From assembly GCA_049997955.1 (NCBI GenBank), contig JAEBDY010000015.1:124001-188000 (forward strand): DNA of 64,000 nucleotides, written 5' to 3'. The DNA comes from Umezawaea sp049997955. Lineage in GTDB: Bacteria; Actinomycetota; Actinomycetes; Mycobacteriales; Pseudonocardiaceae. Position numbers and translations under genes: made by a program. The notes under the pieces are model-generated. The model ran no database searches and was not told where the DNA came from. It saw only the letters and a list, made by a program, of their open reading frames with translations. The first letter of the stretch is position 1; every line of letters begins with the position of its first letter. This document shows positions 25,297 to 34,054 of this stretch, one piece after another.

Positions 25297-25328
25297 CCGG
25301 TCGCGACGCGGAAGGCCGTCGCAACCGG
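25297..25328. terminator. Hairpin between convergent genes
   Basis: CCGGTCGCGACG (25297-25308) pairs with CGTCGCAACCGG (25317-25328) with one mismatch around an 8-nt loop. It probably ends the response-regulator operon. Confidence 0.6.
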
Positions 25329-25335
25329 CTCCTCG

Positions 25336-25366
25336 GCGCTGACCGGACCTCTTTCCGGACCAGCGC
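25336..25366. terminator. Second hairpin between convergent genes
   Basis: GCGCTG (25336-25341) pairs with CAGCGC (25361-25366), with an inner CCGG/CCGG pair around ACCTCTTT. It lies 10 bp beyond the methyltransferase stop and suits termination of that minus-strand gene. Confidence 0.5.
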
Positions 25367-25375
25367 GACCCCTTG

Positions 25376-25954
25376 TCAGGCCAGGCGGTGGACGCTCACG
25401 GCGTACCCGCCGCCGGTGTACGGCTCGCGGTCCCACGTGGACCAGCGGTCCTCGGGTTCGAGGGCGGCCGCGGCGCACCAGGTGTCGTAGTCAGCGAGTG
25501 ACGGCCAGCCCGCGCGCAGGGCGAAGCCCGCCACCAGCCTGCCGCCCGGCACCAGGTGGGCGGCGCAGGCCGCCACCACAGCGGCCCGGACGTCGGCCGC
25601 CGCGTACGGGATGACGTTGCCCGCCAGCACGACCACGTCGTACCGCTCCCCGAGGTCCATCACGTCCAGGCCGACGTGCTCCCAGCGCAGCTCCGGAGCC
25701 TTCGCGCGGGCCGCGGCGATCATGTCCCCGTCCACGTCCACGCCGACCACGCGCACCCCGCGCCTGGCCAGTTCGACGCCGACCCGACCGGTGCCGCAGC
25801 CGCCGTCGAGCACGGCCGCCGGCGCGTACGCCATGACCAGCGCGACTTCGCCGTGCGGGTCCTGGCCCGCCTCGGCCATCCTGCGCCAGCGGTCGTCGTA
25901 GGAGCCGAGGTCGACCTCTTGCCGCCAGCGGGTCCAGTCGTCGGGCGTGGTCAT
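25376..25954 (-). CDS. Class I SAM-dependent methyltransferase
   Basis: A 192-residue methyltransferase of the Methyltransf_25 type. Motif I is VLDGGCGTGRVGVELA, followed by the acidic residue in VVGVDVDGDMI and motif IV VVVLAGNVIPY. The acceptor is unknown. ATG 25954 (MTTPDDWTRW) gives the usual short N-terminal helix before motif I; the open frame reaches 26095, but the additional residues are serine/arginine-rich and unlike the family. Confidence 0.88.
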   Translation of the reverse strand: MTTPDDWTRWRQEVDLGSYDDRWRRMAEAGQDPHGEVALVMAYAPAAVLDGGCGTGRVGVELARRGVRVVGVDVDGDMIAAARAKAPELRWEHVGLDVMDLGERYDVVVLAGNVIPYAAADVRAAVVAACAAHLVPGGRLVAGFALRAGWPSLADYDTWCAAAALEPEDRWSTWDREPYTGGGYAVSVHRLA

Positions 25955-26138
25955 GGCGCCAGAGCCTAGTGCTCCGGCGGCACTTCGTCGTCGATCGCCG
26001 CGGGCCCGCACGATCGAACGCGACGAACTCGGCGAAGGCCCTGCCGATCCGCTCGACGGCATCCGCGGTGGGTGCGAGGCACGCCCGAGCGACATCCTCC
26101 GAGCCGTCGACGAGGGAGCAGTGCTCGGCCTGCCCCTC

Positions 26139-27149
26139 CTACGGCTGGGCGAATCGGTTCTTCTCGACCCGTTCGTGCTCCGACCACATTTCGTGCGGGT
26201 ACCCCAGCCGCGGCGCGCTCACCTCGTCCAGCCGTTCGAGCTGACGCGGTGGGATGTCCAGCTCACCGGCCGCGAGGTTGGACGTGAGCTGGTCCACGCT
26301 CCTCGGTCCGATGATGGGGATCACCCCCTTCGACATCGACCACTTGATCGCCACCCGATCCGGAGTCGTGTCGAGGTCCCTGGCGACGCTCTCGACGGCA
26401 TCCAGGACATTCGCCTTGGCGGGGTCGTCCTCCTTGTGGAGGAACTGGCTGATCGAACTCTGCGCGCGACCCGTCGCACCCCGCCGGTACTTGCCCGTCA
26501 GCAGACCACCGCCGAGAGGCGAGAACCCGAGGACGCCCAAGCCGAAGGCTTCCGCCATCGGCAGCAACTCCCGGTCGGCGCCGCGCTCGACGAGGCTGTA
26601 CTCGGACTGGATCGCCACGAGAGGGGCCCAACCCCGCTGCTGCGCCAACGTGACTCCCGTCGCCACACGCCACGCGGGGAAACTGGAGAGACCGGCGTAC
26701 AGGATCTTGCCTGCGCGCGTCAGATCGTCGAAGGCTCGCACCACTTCTTCGATGGAGGTGGATTCGTCGGCCACATGGGCCCAGAACACGTCCACCCGGT
26801 CGGTGCCCAGTCGACGCAAGCTCTGCTCCAGGGACTGGACCATCGCTTTTCGGCTGTTCCCGGTCAAGTGGAGGCCACTGCTCGACGAAGTACCCATGGT
26901 GTATTTGGTCGCCAGAACCACGTCCTCGCGGTCCGAGGAGATGATGTCCGAGAGGTATTCCTCGGCCTCCCCCGACTGGTAGTTGGAAGCGGTGTCGATG
27001 AAGTTCCCTCCCGCTTCCCTGTAGGTGTCGTACATCGCCTGAGCCTCGGGCGCACGAGCCCCGTGCCCCCAGCCCATGCCGAAATTCCCCGTCCCCAGCG
27101 ACAGTTCCGATACTCGCAGCCCGGACCTTCCGAGAAATCGGTAGCGCAT
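26139..27149 (-). CDS. Aldo/keto reductase
   Basis: A 336-residue NADPH-dependent aldo/keto reductase with the (beta/alpha)8 catalytic set Asp52, Tyr57 (DTASNY), Lys82 (ATKYT) and His125 (FWAHVAD). NADPH-binding residues are visible near GPRSVDQLTSNL. It is related to YajO/Tas-like reductases that reduce small carbonyls. It is divergent from an AraC-type gene, and the 107-bp gap contains a perfect 23-bp palindrome, so the AraC protein probably controls it. Confidence 0.92.
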   Translation of the reverse strand: MRYRFLGRSGLRVSELSLGTGNFGMGWGHGARAPEAQAMYDTYREAGGNFIDTASNYQSGEAEEYLSDIISSDREDVVLATKYTMGTSSSSGLHLTGNSRKAMVQSLEQSLRRLGTDRVDVFWAHVADESTSIEEVVRAFDDLTRAGKILYAGLSSFPAWRVATGVTLAQQRGWAPLVAIQSEYSLVERGADRELLPMAEAFGLGVLGFSPLGGGLLTGKYRRGATGRAQSSISQFLHKEDDPAKANVLDAVESVARDLDTTPDRVAIKWSMSKGVIPIIGPRSVDQLTSNLAAGELDIPPRQLERLDEVSAPRLGYPHEMWSEHERVEKNRFAQP

Positions 27150-27175
27150 ACGTCTTTCACCCCTCGCGTCGATCC

Positions 27176-27198
27176 GGCGTGAGGAGGCTCCTCACGCC
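27176..27198. promoter_or_regulatory. Perfect 23-bp palindrome between aldo/keto reductase and AraC genes
   Basis: GGCGTGAGGAG (27176-27186), a central G, and CTCCTCACGCC (27188-27198) form a perfect inverted repeat. It lies 27 bp before the reductase start and 59 bp before the AraC GTG. It is the best operator candidate in the gap. Confidence 0.6.
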
Positions 27199-27256
27199 CG
27201 GCAGCTCCCGCCGCCAGACACCCATCGTTCCCACCGCTGGGCGTACAGTCCATAAC

Positions 27257-28300
27257 GTGGAGTCCAGCAATGTTTATCGATCGTCCAGCGGTGAGGTCTC
27301 ACTCGATGCGCACGACCCCTTCCGGGACGCCCTGGCGCTGGCGCGACCCCGGACCGTCGCCCCCGTCCCGCTCCACGCGACGGCGCCGTGGGGAGCCCGG
27401 TTCTCCCCCTTCCCGCACGTCAAGCTCGGCGTGGTGGTGGAAGGCGAGTGCTGGCTGTGCGTCGACGGACTGGAACCGCTTTTCCTGAGCACGGGCGATT
27501 TCTACCTCCTCGGAAATCCACCTCCCTACGGTCTCGGGAGCTCGATCGAGGCGGCCCGAGATCGCAACTCGAACGAGCCGCTCCGCAAGGAGGTTTCCGC
27601 GAGCAGACCCGGGATTTCCCAAGGCTCCGTCACGTACACGTGCAGCGTCGACTTCGAGTTTCCGGATTCCGATTCATCGACCCTGTTCTCCTCGCTCCCC
27701 CCGGCCGTGCTCGTCAAAGCGGACGGTGCGGGCGGAAGACTGCTCTGGAACATCGCAACCCTCCTCGTCCACGAGATCGAGGCGAAGAAGGCGGGCCGGT
27801 CCCTCGTGCTCGAACACCTGGCCCAGATCCTCCTGGTGCACATGCTGAGGTCGCACGCCGGTTCGTCCCACGAGCCCCTGGGATGGCTCGCGTCGGTTGC
27901 CGACGACGGGATCGGCGCAGCGTTGCGAGCTGTGCACGCCGAACCGGGTCGTCGTTGGACGCTCGAAGAGCTCGCCAAGATCGCGATGATGTCGAGGTCG
28001 GCTTTCGCCGCGAACTTCAGGAGCAGAGTGGGAAGACCTCCTCTGGACTACCTCATCGAGTGGCGAATGCAGCTCGCGCGTGCCGCGCTGCGCACGCAGG
28101 ACTCCCTCACGGCCATAGCGGGGACCATCGGGTACCAGTCCGAAAGTGCTTTCAGCACCGCTTTCCGGCGCGTTGTCGGGATGTCGCCACGAGAGTTCCG
28201 CGTCTCACTGCACGCGCGACCGAAGGACCGCGGGCCCGGTGGTTCCACGCCGGTGGGGCCGACCAAGATCGACGCCCCGGAATCCGGGGACGGCGACTGA
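27257..28300 (+). CDS. AraC family regulator with N-terminal cupin domain
   Basis: A 347-residue AraC/XylS regulator. The N-terminal half is a Cupin_6-like sensor domain (about 25-190, with GECWLCVDGLEPLFLSTGDF). The C-terminal half has two helix-turn-helix motifs, WTLEELAKIAMMSRSAFAANF and TAIAGTIGYQSESAFSTAFRR with the family signature GMSPREFR. Members of this type often control a divergent oxidoreductase. GTG 27257 lies exactly 7 nt after TACAGT (27244-27249), which suggests a leaderless transcript. The upstream frame start (27179) falls inside the palindrome. Confidence 0.9.
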   Translation: MESSNVYRSSSGEVSLDAHDPFRDALALARPRTVAPVPLHATAPWGARFSPFPHVKLGVVVEGECWLCVDGLEPLFLSTGDFYLLGNPPPYGLGSSIEAARDRNSNEPLRKEVSASRPGISQGSVTYTCSVDFEFPDSDSSTLFSSLPPAVLVKADGAGGRLLWNIATLLVHEIEAKKAGRSLVLEHLAQILLVHMLRSHAGSSHEPLGWLASVADDGIGAALRAVHAEPGRRWTLEELAKIAMMSRSAFAANFRSRVGRPPLDYLIEWRMQLARAALRTQDSLTAIAGTIGYQSESAFSTAFRRVVGMSPREFRVSLHARPKDRGPGGSTPVGPTKIDAPESGDGD

Positions 28301-28304
28301 GCCA

Positions 28305-28349
28305 CCGGCGACAACCCGCTACCGGCACACGATCGCGGGCTGTCGCCGG
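28305..28349. terminator. Bidirectional terminator between AraC and GH3 genes
   Basis: CCGGCGACA (28305-28313) pairs with TGTCGCCGG (28341-28349), and CCCGC (28315-28319) with GCGGG (28335-28339), with a single mismatch between the two blocks. It sits between two convergent stops. Confidence 0.7.
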
Positions 28350-28358
28350 AGTACCGGG

Positions 28359-30773
28359 TCAGACCTCCAGCGCCGCGCTCAGCCTGGTGTCGCCGTAGTC
28401 GTGCCCGACCTCCACGGTGTAACCGCCGGACAGGGTGGTCCACGCGCCCGCCCGCCACGCCTCGACCGCGCGCCGCGGCAGTTCGACCACGGCCTCCGCG
28501 GTCTCCCCCGCCTCCGCTTCCACGGAGGCGAAGCCCGCCAGCCAGCGGGACGGTCGGCCCGCCACGGGGACGTCCGGCACCAGGTAGACCTGCACGACCT
28601 CACGGCCCTTGCGGGAGCCGGTGTTGCGGACCCGCACGGTCACGGTCGCCAGCGGTTCCCACACGGCGACGGACACGGACTCGTAGTCCCACGTCGTGTA
28701 CCCGAGCCCGGAGCCGAACCAGAACGCGGGAGCGACCGGACGGCCCTCCCAGCCCCGGTAGCCGATGAACGGACCCTCGCGGTACGCCAGCACGCCGTCC
28801 ACGGGGTCCACGTCCAGGACGGGGCAGTCGTCCTTGCGGACCGGCCACGTCGTGGGCAGGCGGCCGGTGGGCTCGGAGTGGCCGAACAGGACGTCCGCCA
28901 GGGCCGCGCCGCACTCCTGGCCGGGGAACCACGTCAGCAGCACCGCGGCGACGTCGTCGATCCACGGCATCTCCACCGGGGAGCCCGCGTTGACGACCAC
29001 GACCGTGCGGGGGTTGGCCTCGGCGATGGCCGCCACCATGTCGTCCTGCCTGCCGGGCAGGGCCAGGGAGCGGCGGTCGAAGCCCTCGGACTCGACCTCC
29101 TCGGTGGTGGCCACGACCACGACGGCCACCTGGGCGGCGGCCGCGGCGGCGACGGCGCGCTGGATGAGCTCGTCGTCGCTCGGGCCGGGCTCGGCGTGGC
29201 CGAGGGTGATGCCGACGACCGGGCCGAGTCCCTTGCGGACCCAGGTCTTGTGGGTGAGCGTGACCAGGACCGGGCCTTCGACGACGGCTCCGACGCGCGC
29301 CTCCGGGTGCAGCAGGATGCCCGCCGCCGGGTCGTCGTCGAACGCGACCTGCTTGTCGTCGAAGAGGACCTCGCCGTCGACGGTGAGGACGAAGTCGCCG
29401 ATGCCCGCGACGCCGAAGCGGTGGTCGCCGAACACCAGCGGGCGGAACCAGGCGCTGAGTTCGACGGTGTCCAGCCGGGAGCCGTCGACGCCGTCCGGCA
29501 GGCTGCCGAACCAGCCGGTGACGGCCCTGTCGAGCAGCAGTCGCCCGAGTTCCTCCCCTTCCGCGTCGCGGAAGACCAGGCGGAAGCCCGCTTCGCCGGT
29601 CTCCGGGTCCGTCCACTCCGGACCGGTGGCGGCGGGGAGCTTGGTGCGCGGGTCCACGCCGGGTTCGTAGGCCACTTCCAGGTCCAGTGCGCGCAGACCG
29701 TCCAGGGGGGACACCACGTGCGGCGGGAACACGGTGACGCTGCCGCCGCCGAGGATCCGGGCCTCCTCGGCCGCCACGCCGATGAGCGCGACCGTGGGCG
29801 ACGCCAGGGGCAGCGTCCCGTCGTTGCGCAGCAGCACGAACGAGCGTTCGGCGACCTCCTTGGCCAGCGCGTCGCCGTCGATCTCCGCGGGCGGCTCCGC
29901 GACCGCCGGGGCGACGCCCTCCAGCAGGCCGACCCGGCCCGCGAGCAGCAGGACCCGGCGCACCATCTCGTCGACCACCGACTCCGGGACCTCCCCGGAG
30001 CGCACGGCGTCGACCAGCTTGGCGCCCCAGGGGTTGCCGGGGCCGGGCATGGCGACGTCCAAGCCGCCCAGGGCGGTGGCGGCGGTGGTCTTGGCCGCGG
30101 TCCAGTCCGACACGAGGACGCCGTCGAACCCCCACTCGGCCTTGAGCACGCCGTTCTGCAGCGCGTCGTTCTCGGACATGGTGTGGCCGTTGACGCCGTT
30201 GTACGCGCACATGACGGCCCACACGCCCGCGCGCCGGACGATCGCCTCGAACGGCGCCAGGTAGACCTCGCGGAGGGTGCTGTCGTCCACGGCCGCGTCG
30301 AGCACGAACCTCGCGGTCTCGGAGTCGTTGGCGACGAAGTGCTTCACCGTCGCGCCGACGCCGCCGTCCTGCACGCCGAGTACGTAGCCGACGCCGATCT
30401 CCGCGGTCAGCAGCGGGTCCTCGGAGTAGCACTCGAAGTGCCTGCCGCCCAACGGGGTGCGGTGCAGGTTCACGGTCGGCGCGAGCAGCAGGTGCGCGCC
30501 CTTGCGGCGGGCCTCCTGCGCCAGCAGCCGTCCGACGCGGCGGGCCAGTTCCGGGTCCCAGGTGGCGGCGAGCGCGGTGGGGCTGGGCAGGACGACGGCC
30601 GGGTCGTCGGGACCCCAGCCGGTGCCTCGGACGCCGATCGGGCCGTCGGACATCACCAGCGAGCCCAGGCCGATGTGCGGCACGGCGGGCAGCGACCAGC
30701 CGTCCTGGCCCGCGAGGAGGCTCACCTTGGTTTCCAGGTCCAGCGCGGCCAGTGCGGTCTCGATCGGGCTCAT
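28359..30773 (-). CDS. Glycoside hydrolase family 3 beta-glucosidase
   Basis: An 804-residue GH3 enzyme with no signal peptide, so cytoplasmic. The N-terminal TIM-barrel has the substrate Lys144-His145 pair (KHF) and the nucleophile Asp223 in VLVSDWTAAK. A PA14-like insertion is visible around TGWFGSLPDGVDG and FVLTVDGEVLFDD (about 400-490), then the alpha/beta sandwich and a fibronectin III-like C-terminal domain. It would release glucose from beta-glucosides after import. It lies 42 bp downstream of the TetR gene on the same strand and may be part of that operon. Confidence 0.93.
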   Translation of the reverse strand: MSPIETALAALDLETKVSLLAGQDGWSLPAVPHIGLGSLVMSDGPIGVRGTGWGPDDPAVVLPSPTALAATWDPELARRVGRLLAQEARRKGAHLLLAPTVNLHRTPLGGRHFECYSEDPLLTAEIGVGYVLGVQDGGVGATVKHFVANDSETARFVLDAAVDDSTLREVYLAPFEAIVRRAGVWAVMCAYNGVNGHTMSENDALQNGVLKAEWGFDGVLVSDWTAAKTTAATALGGLDVAMPGPGNPWGAKLVDAVRSGEVPESVVDEMVRRVLLLAGRVGLLEGVAPAVAEPPAEIDGDALAKEVAERSFVLLRNDGTLPLASPTVALIGVAAEEARILGGGSVTVFPPHVVSPLDGLRALDLEVAYEPGVDPRTKLPAATGPEWTDPETGEAGFRLVFRDAEGEELGRLLLDRAVTGWFGSLPDGVDGSRLDTVELSAWFRPLVFGDHRFGVAGIGDFVLTVDGEVLFDDKQVAFDDDPAAGILLHPEARVGAVVEGPVLVTLTHKTWVRKGLGPVVGITLGHAEPGPSDDELIQRAVAAAAAAQVAVVVVATTEEVESEGFDRRSLALPGRQDDMVAAIAEANPRTVVVVNAGSPVEMPWIDDVAAVLLTWFPGQECGAALADVLFGHSEPTGRLPTTWPVRKDDCPVLDVDPVDGVLAYREGPFIGYRGWEGRPVAPAFWFGSGLGYTTWDYESVSVAVWEPLATVTVRVRNTGSRKGREVVQVYLVPDVPVAGRPSRWLAGFASVEAEAGETAEAVVELPRRAVEAWRAGAWTTLSGGYTVEVGHDYGDTRLSAALEV

Positions 30774-30782
30774 GGTTCTCCT

Positions 30783-30821
30783 ACCGAGCGAGCGGTCGGT
30801 TCGTTACCCGCACGTTACCCG
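30783..30821. promoter_or_regulatory. Possible TetR-type operator upstream of the GH3 gene
   Basis: ACCGAGCGAGCGGTCGGT (30783-30800) has 5-bp inverted arms around an 8-bp centre and lies just before the GH3 start. Two copies of CGTTACCCG (30802-30810 and 30813-30821) follow, the second overlapping the TetR stop. Binding by the adjacent TetR protein is only an inference. Confidence 0.35.
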
Positions 30822-31465
30822 GAGCGGGCGGCCAGCGGAACGGGCACCGCCGTGGCCAGCATGGCCACGACCGGTTCCGGGTCGAGCGCGATCGACCTGG
30901 TGAGCCGGGTGGCGTAGCCGCGGAACGCGGCCACCATGTCGACCTCGTCCGGCCGCAGCAGCCACTGCAACTGGAGGCCGTCCATCACCGCGACGACCTC
31001 GCGGGCCACCTGGGCGCAGTCGACGTCCGCGTGCAGGGAGGCCGCGCCCCCGCGCAGCCCGTCCTCGATGGACGCCGTGACGCGCCCGTACCGGTCGGTG
31101 AACCACGCGCGCGCCGGGTGGTCGTCGGTGACGCTCTCACCGGACAGCGCGGTGTAGATCTGCACGAGGCCGCCGAGCCTGCGGTTGCGGTCGACCAGGC
31201 GCAGCAGGTTGACCAGCAGCCGGGGGCCGGTGCGGCTGTCGGGGTCGAGTTCGGCCAGCCACTCGCGGTCCAGCCGGTCGCGGGCCTCCAGGACGGCCGT
31301 GAGCAGCCGCGGCTTGGTCGGGAAGTGGTGCAGCAGGCCGGTTTGGCTGATGCCGACCTGCTCCGCGATCCCGGCGAGCGAGGCCCGGTGGTAGCCGTGG
31401 TCGGCGAACACCACCATCGCCGCGTACAGGATCTGCTCGCGGCGGGCACCACCCCGTGTCACCAT
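30815..31465 (-). CDS. TetR family transcriptional regulator
   Basis: A 216-residue TetR regulator. The DNA-binding domain (about 8-55) contains ASLAGIAEQVGISQTGLLHHFPTKPRLL. The ligand domain resembles the TetR_C_6 type. ATG 31465 overlaps the stop of the metallo-hydrolase gene by one base (TGATG), so the two are cotranscribed; longer frames running to 32497 are shadows. It may control the operon through TACCG-GA-CGGTA upstream of the hydrolase gene and the GH3 gene downstream. Confidence 0.9.
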   Translation of the reverse strand: MVTRGGARREQILYAAMVVFADHGYHRASLAGIAEQVGISQTGLLHHFPTKPRLLTAVLEARDRLDREWLAELDPDSRTGPRLLVNLLRLVDRNRRLGGLVQIYTALSGESVTDDHPARAWFTDRYGRVTASIEDGLRGGAASLHADVDCAQVAREVVAVMDGLQLQWLLRPDEVDMVAAFRGYATRLTRSIALDPEPVVAMLATAVPVPLAARSG

Positions 31466-32478
31466 CAGGCCAGCGTAGCGCTGTAGTGCACGACTCCGTC
31501 CACAGTGGACGTGGCGAGTCGGCCGTCGCGCACCAGCACGTCGAGGTGCGCGGCCGTCTCGCCCGTCGCCAGCACCTGGTTGAACAGGTTCAGCTCCTCG
31601 AACCGCCGCTGCCTGCGGGTCCAGCCGAGCCTGCGGGCCGTCTCGTACGCGGTGGCGGTGCCGCCCGCGACCGAGTCGACCGTGGCCTCCAGCCGGTCGG
31701 CGTGGTGGTGCAGCAGCTCGTCCACGCGGGTGTGCACGCTGTCGGCGACCGGGCCGTGCGCGGGCAGGAGCCGCAGGTCCGGCTGCTCGCGCAGGAGCCG
31801 CAGCGAGTCCAGGTAGTCGCCGAGCGGCAGGGCGGCGCGCACGGGCTCGAAGCCGATCGACGGCGTGATGTGCGGCAGCACGTGGTCGCCCGCGAACAGC
31901 AGCGACGACTCCTCGTCCACGAACACCACGTGCCCGGCCGTGTGGCCCGGCGTCGGCACGGTCCTGAGCACCCGCTTCTCCAGGTCCACCACGGTCGACC
32001 CGGTCAGCCACTCGTCCGGGGCCTCGTAGGCGGCGGACCCCTTCGCGTCCAGCGGCGCGATGAACGCGCGCCACCGCTCGGCGAGGTCCCGCGCGCCCCA
32101 CACGACCAGGTTCGCCAGTTGCCCGTCGTTCCTGCGAGCGAGGATCCGCTCCAGCGACGGCTGCTCGCCGAGCCCCAGCGCGACGTGGGTGCCGAACCGC
32201 TTCCGCAGCGCCACCGCGAGCGTGTAGTGGTCGCGGTGCATGTGCGTGACCAGGAACCGGCGGATGTCGGCGAAGCCGTGGCCGAGGGTGTCGAGCGCCG
32301 CCTCCAGCCGGTCGGTCGCCTCGTCCAGCGCCCACCCGGCGTCGATCATCACGACGCCGTCGCCGTCCTCGACCGCGTACACGTTCACCGTGTGCAGGCC
32401 GTCGTTCGGCAGCGGCAGCGGGATCCGGTGCACGCCCGGCGCCACCTCGAAGACGCCCGGCTCCGTCCACTCCGTCAT
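31465..32478 (-). CDS. MBL-fold metallo-hydrolase
   Basis: A 337-residue metallo-beta-lactamase-fold hydrolase. The metal motif is THMHRDHY (about 98-105), with the later ligands in PTPGHTAGH, LLFAGDHVLP and LLPAHG. The C-terminal part is a small winged-helix (DUF/BLACT_WH-like) domain, seen in TAYETARRLGW and AHLDVLVRDGRL. Such proteins hydrolyse thioesters, lactones or similar substrates; which one is unknown. The ATG at 32478 lies only 4 nt after an inverted repeat and lacks a ribosome binding site. Confidence 0.9.
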   Translation of the reverse strand: MTEWTEPGVFEVAPGVHRIPLPLPNDGLHTVNVYAVEDGDGVVMIDAGWALDEATDRLEAALDTLGHGFADIRRFLVTHMHRDHYTLAVALRKRFGTHVALGLGEQPSLERILARRNDGQLANLVVWGARDLAERWRAFIAPLDAKGSAAYEAPDEWLTGSTVVDLEKRVLRTVPTPGHTAGHVVFVDEESSLLFAGDHVLPHITPSIGFEPVRAALPLGDYLDSLRLLREQPDLRLLPAHGPVADSVHTRVDELLHHHADRLEATVDSVAGGTATAYETARRLGWTRRQRRFEELNLFNQVLATGETAAHLDVLVRDGRLATSTVDGVVHYSATLA

Positions 32479-32481
32479 GGT

Positions 32482-32493
32482 TACCGGACGGTA
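32482..32493. promoter_or_regulatory. Inverted repeat at the start of the metallo-hydrolase/TetR operon
   Basis: TACCG-GA-CGGTA is a perfect inverted repeat placed 4-15 nt upstream of the metallo-hydrolase ATG. Its position suits autorepression by the TetR protein of the same operon. Confidence 0.45.
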
Positions 32494-32500
32494 GCACGCG

Positions 32501-32803
32501 TCACAGGCCGAACTCCTCCCGTCGATCCGCGGGCACGAGGTCCAGGTACTCGGGGTGCTTCGCGATGTACCCCTTCACGAACGAGCACTGCGGGAGCACC
32601 GCGACGCCCTCGGCGCGCGCGTCGTTCAACGCGTGCTTGACCAGCGTCGACGCCAGGCCCTTGCCCGCGAAGGCGTCGTCGATCCGGGTGTGCGTGAACG
32701 TGATCGAGCCCTCGGCACGCCGGTACTCCGCGTGGCCCGCGAGCGCGCCGTCGTGCACGACCTCGTACCGGTGCAGTTGCACGTTGTCCACCACGGTCGC
32801 CAT
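32501..32803 (-). CDS. GNAT-like N-acetyltransferase (Acetyltransf_CG type)
   Basis: A 100-residue minimal GNAT of the PF14542 group. The sequence shows HAEYRRAEGSITFTHT, then the coenzyme-A loop DDAFAGKGLASTLVKHAL, and the group's C-terminal signature PQCSFVKGYIAKHPEYLDL. Substrates of this group are not known. ATG 32803 is the family start; the frame continues to 32935 only as arginine-rich shadow. Confidence 0.88.
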   Translation of the reverse strand: MATVVDNVQLHRYEVVHDGALAGHAEYRRAEGSITFTHTRIDDAFAGKGLASTLVKHALNDARAEGVAVLPQCSFVKGYIAKHPEYLDLVPADRREEFGL

Positions 32804-32936
32804 CGGTTGACCTCCACCTCGTCGCGAAACCCCCGAGCGGCACACGGCCGCCGTCCCGGTTCGGGTCGGCGGTGTGACCGTGATCATCTCCGGTGGCCGC
32901 TCCGCCCACGGTAGTCGGGCGGGGCAGGATGGCACG

Positions 32937-33926
32937 ATGGACGTCTACCTGCTGATCCTCGGCGACCACCTGCCCGACCCCGTGACCGGTGCCGTCGTCA
33001 GCGAGGCATCCCGGCTGCAGGCCGTGGTCGAGCAGGCGGTCGCGGCCGAACGCGCGGGCTTCACCGGCGTCGCGATCGGCGAGCACCACTTCACCCGCTA
33101 CATCGTGTCCGCGCCGGAACTGCTGCTCGCGACGATCGCCGCCCGCACGACCACCCTGCGCCTGTCCACCGGCGTCACGCTGCTCGCGCACCGGGATCCG
33201 GTGCTGGTCGCCGAGGAGCTGGCGACGTTGGACGTGCTGTCGCTCGGCCGGGCGGAACTGGTGGTGGCGCGGGGCGTGTCGCCGCGGACCGACGCCGTGT
33301 TCGGCGTCCACTCCGACGAGCTGCGCGCCCGGTTCGACGAGAACCTCCGCCTGCTGCTGCGCCTGCTGGCGGAGCCGGACGTCACGTGGCAGGGCCGGTT
33401 CCGGCCGCCGTTGCAGGGCGTGACGACGACACCGCGGCCGTTGCAGCGCCCTCACCCTCCCGTGTGGATCGGCAGCGGCTCGGCGGTGTCCGCGGACCTC
33501 GGGGCCGAGCTGGGGATGCCGCTGATGCTGCCCAGCACGCTGCGCGACCCCGGCACCCACCGCGCGGTGGTGGAGCGGTACCGGGAGGCGATGGGCGACA
33601 AGGGCCGCGTCGCGCTGCCCAGCCACGTGTTCGTCGCCCCGTCGTCCACCGAGGCCCGCCGCCGCTGGCGCCCGTACCTCGGCGGGTACGCGCGGTTCGC
33701 CGACCCGTGGCGCGGTGACGGCGACGTGGACGTGGACCTGCTGATGGAGGGCGCCGCCGTGTGCGGCGACCCCGGCGAGGTCACCGACCGGCTCAACGAG
33801 CTGGCGAGCCTGCTGGACCTCGACGCCCACCTGGTGGTGGTGGACATCGGCGGCCTGCCCCAGACCGACGTCCTCGACGCCATCCGCCTGTTCGGCGCCG
33901 AGGTCATCCCCCGGCTGCACCGGTAG
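32937..33926 (+). CDS. Luciferase-like FMN-dependent monooxygenase
   Basis: A 329-residue flavin monooxygenase of the bacterial luciferase-like (LLM) superfamily. Recognisable parts are AERAGFTGVAIGEHHF, LSTGVTLLAHRDPVLVAEE, the DVLSLGRAELVVARG strand and PPVWIGSGS. It uses reduced flavin from a separate reductase; the substrate is unknown. ATG 32937 lies 6 nt after CAGGAT (32925-32930), so the mRNA may be leaderless. The gene is convergent with HelD and ends at a hairpin. Confidence 0.87.
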   Translation: MDVYLLILGDHLPDPVTGAVVSEASRLQAVVEQAVAAERAGFTGVAIGEHHFTRYIVSAPELLLATIAARTTTLRLSTGVTLLAHRDPVLVAEELATLDVLSLGRAELVVARGVSPRTDAVFGVHSDELRARFDENLRLLLRLLAEPDVTWQGRFRPPLQGVTTTPRPLQRPHPPVWIGSGSAVSADLGAELGMPLMLPSTLRDPGTHRAVVERYREAMGDKGRVALPSHVFVAPSSTEARRRWRPYLGGYARFADPWRGDGDVDVDLLMEGAAVCGDPGEVTDRLNELASLLDLDAHLVVVDIGGLPQTDVLDAIRLFGAEVIPRLHR

Positions 33927-33954
33927 CACGCCGAACCAGGACGTCGCCGCAGGT

Positions 33955-33983
33955 GGACCGGCTTCCGCACGGTTTGCCGGTCC
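33955..33983 (+). terminator. Terminator of the luciferase-like gene
   Basis: GGACCGGC (33955-33962) pairs perfectly with GCCGGTCC (33976-33983) around a 13-nt loop, 29 bp after the stop. Confidence 0.65.
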
Positions 33984-34054
33984 CCGTCGGCAGCGTTCTT
34001 GTCGGGGAGTCCTCACGGACGGAACCCCTGGTGGACAGCGGCCCCGCTCAGCCG

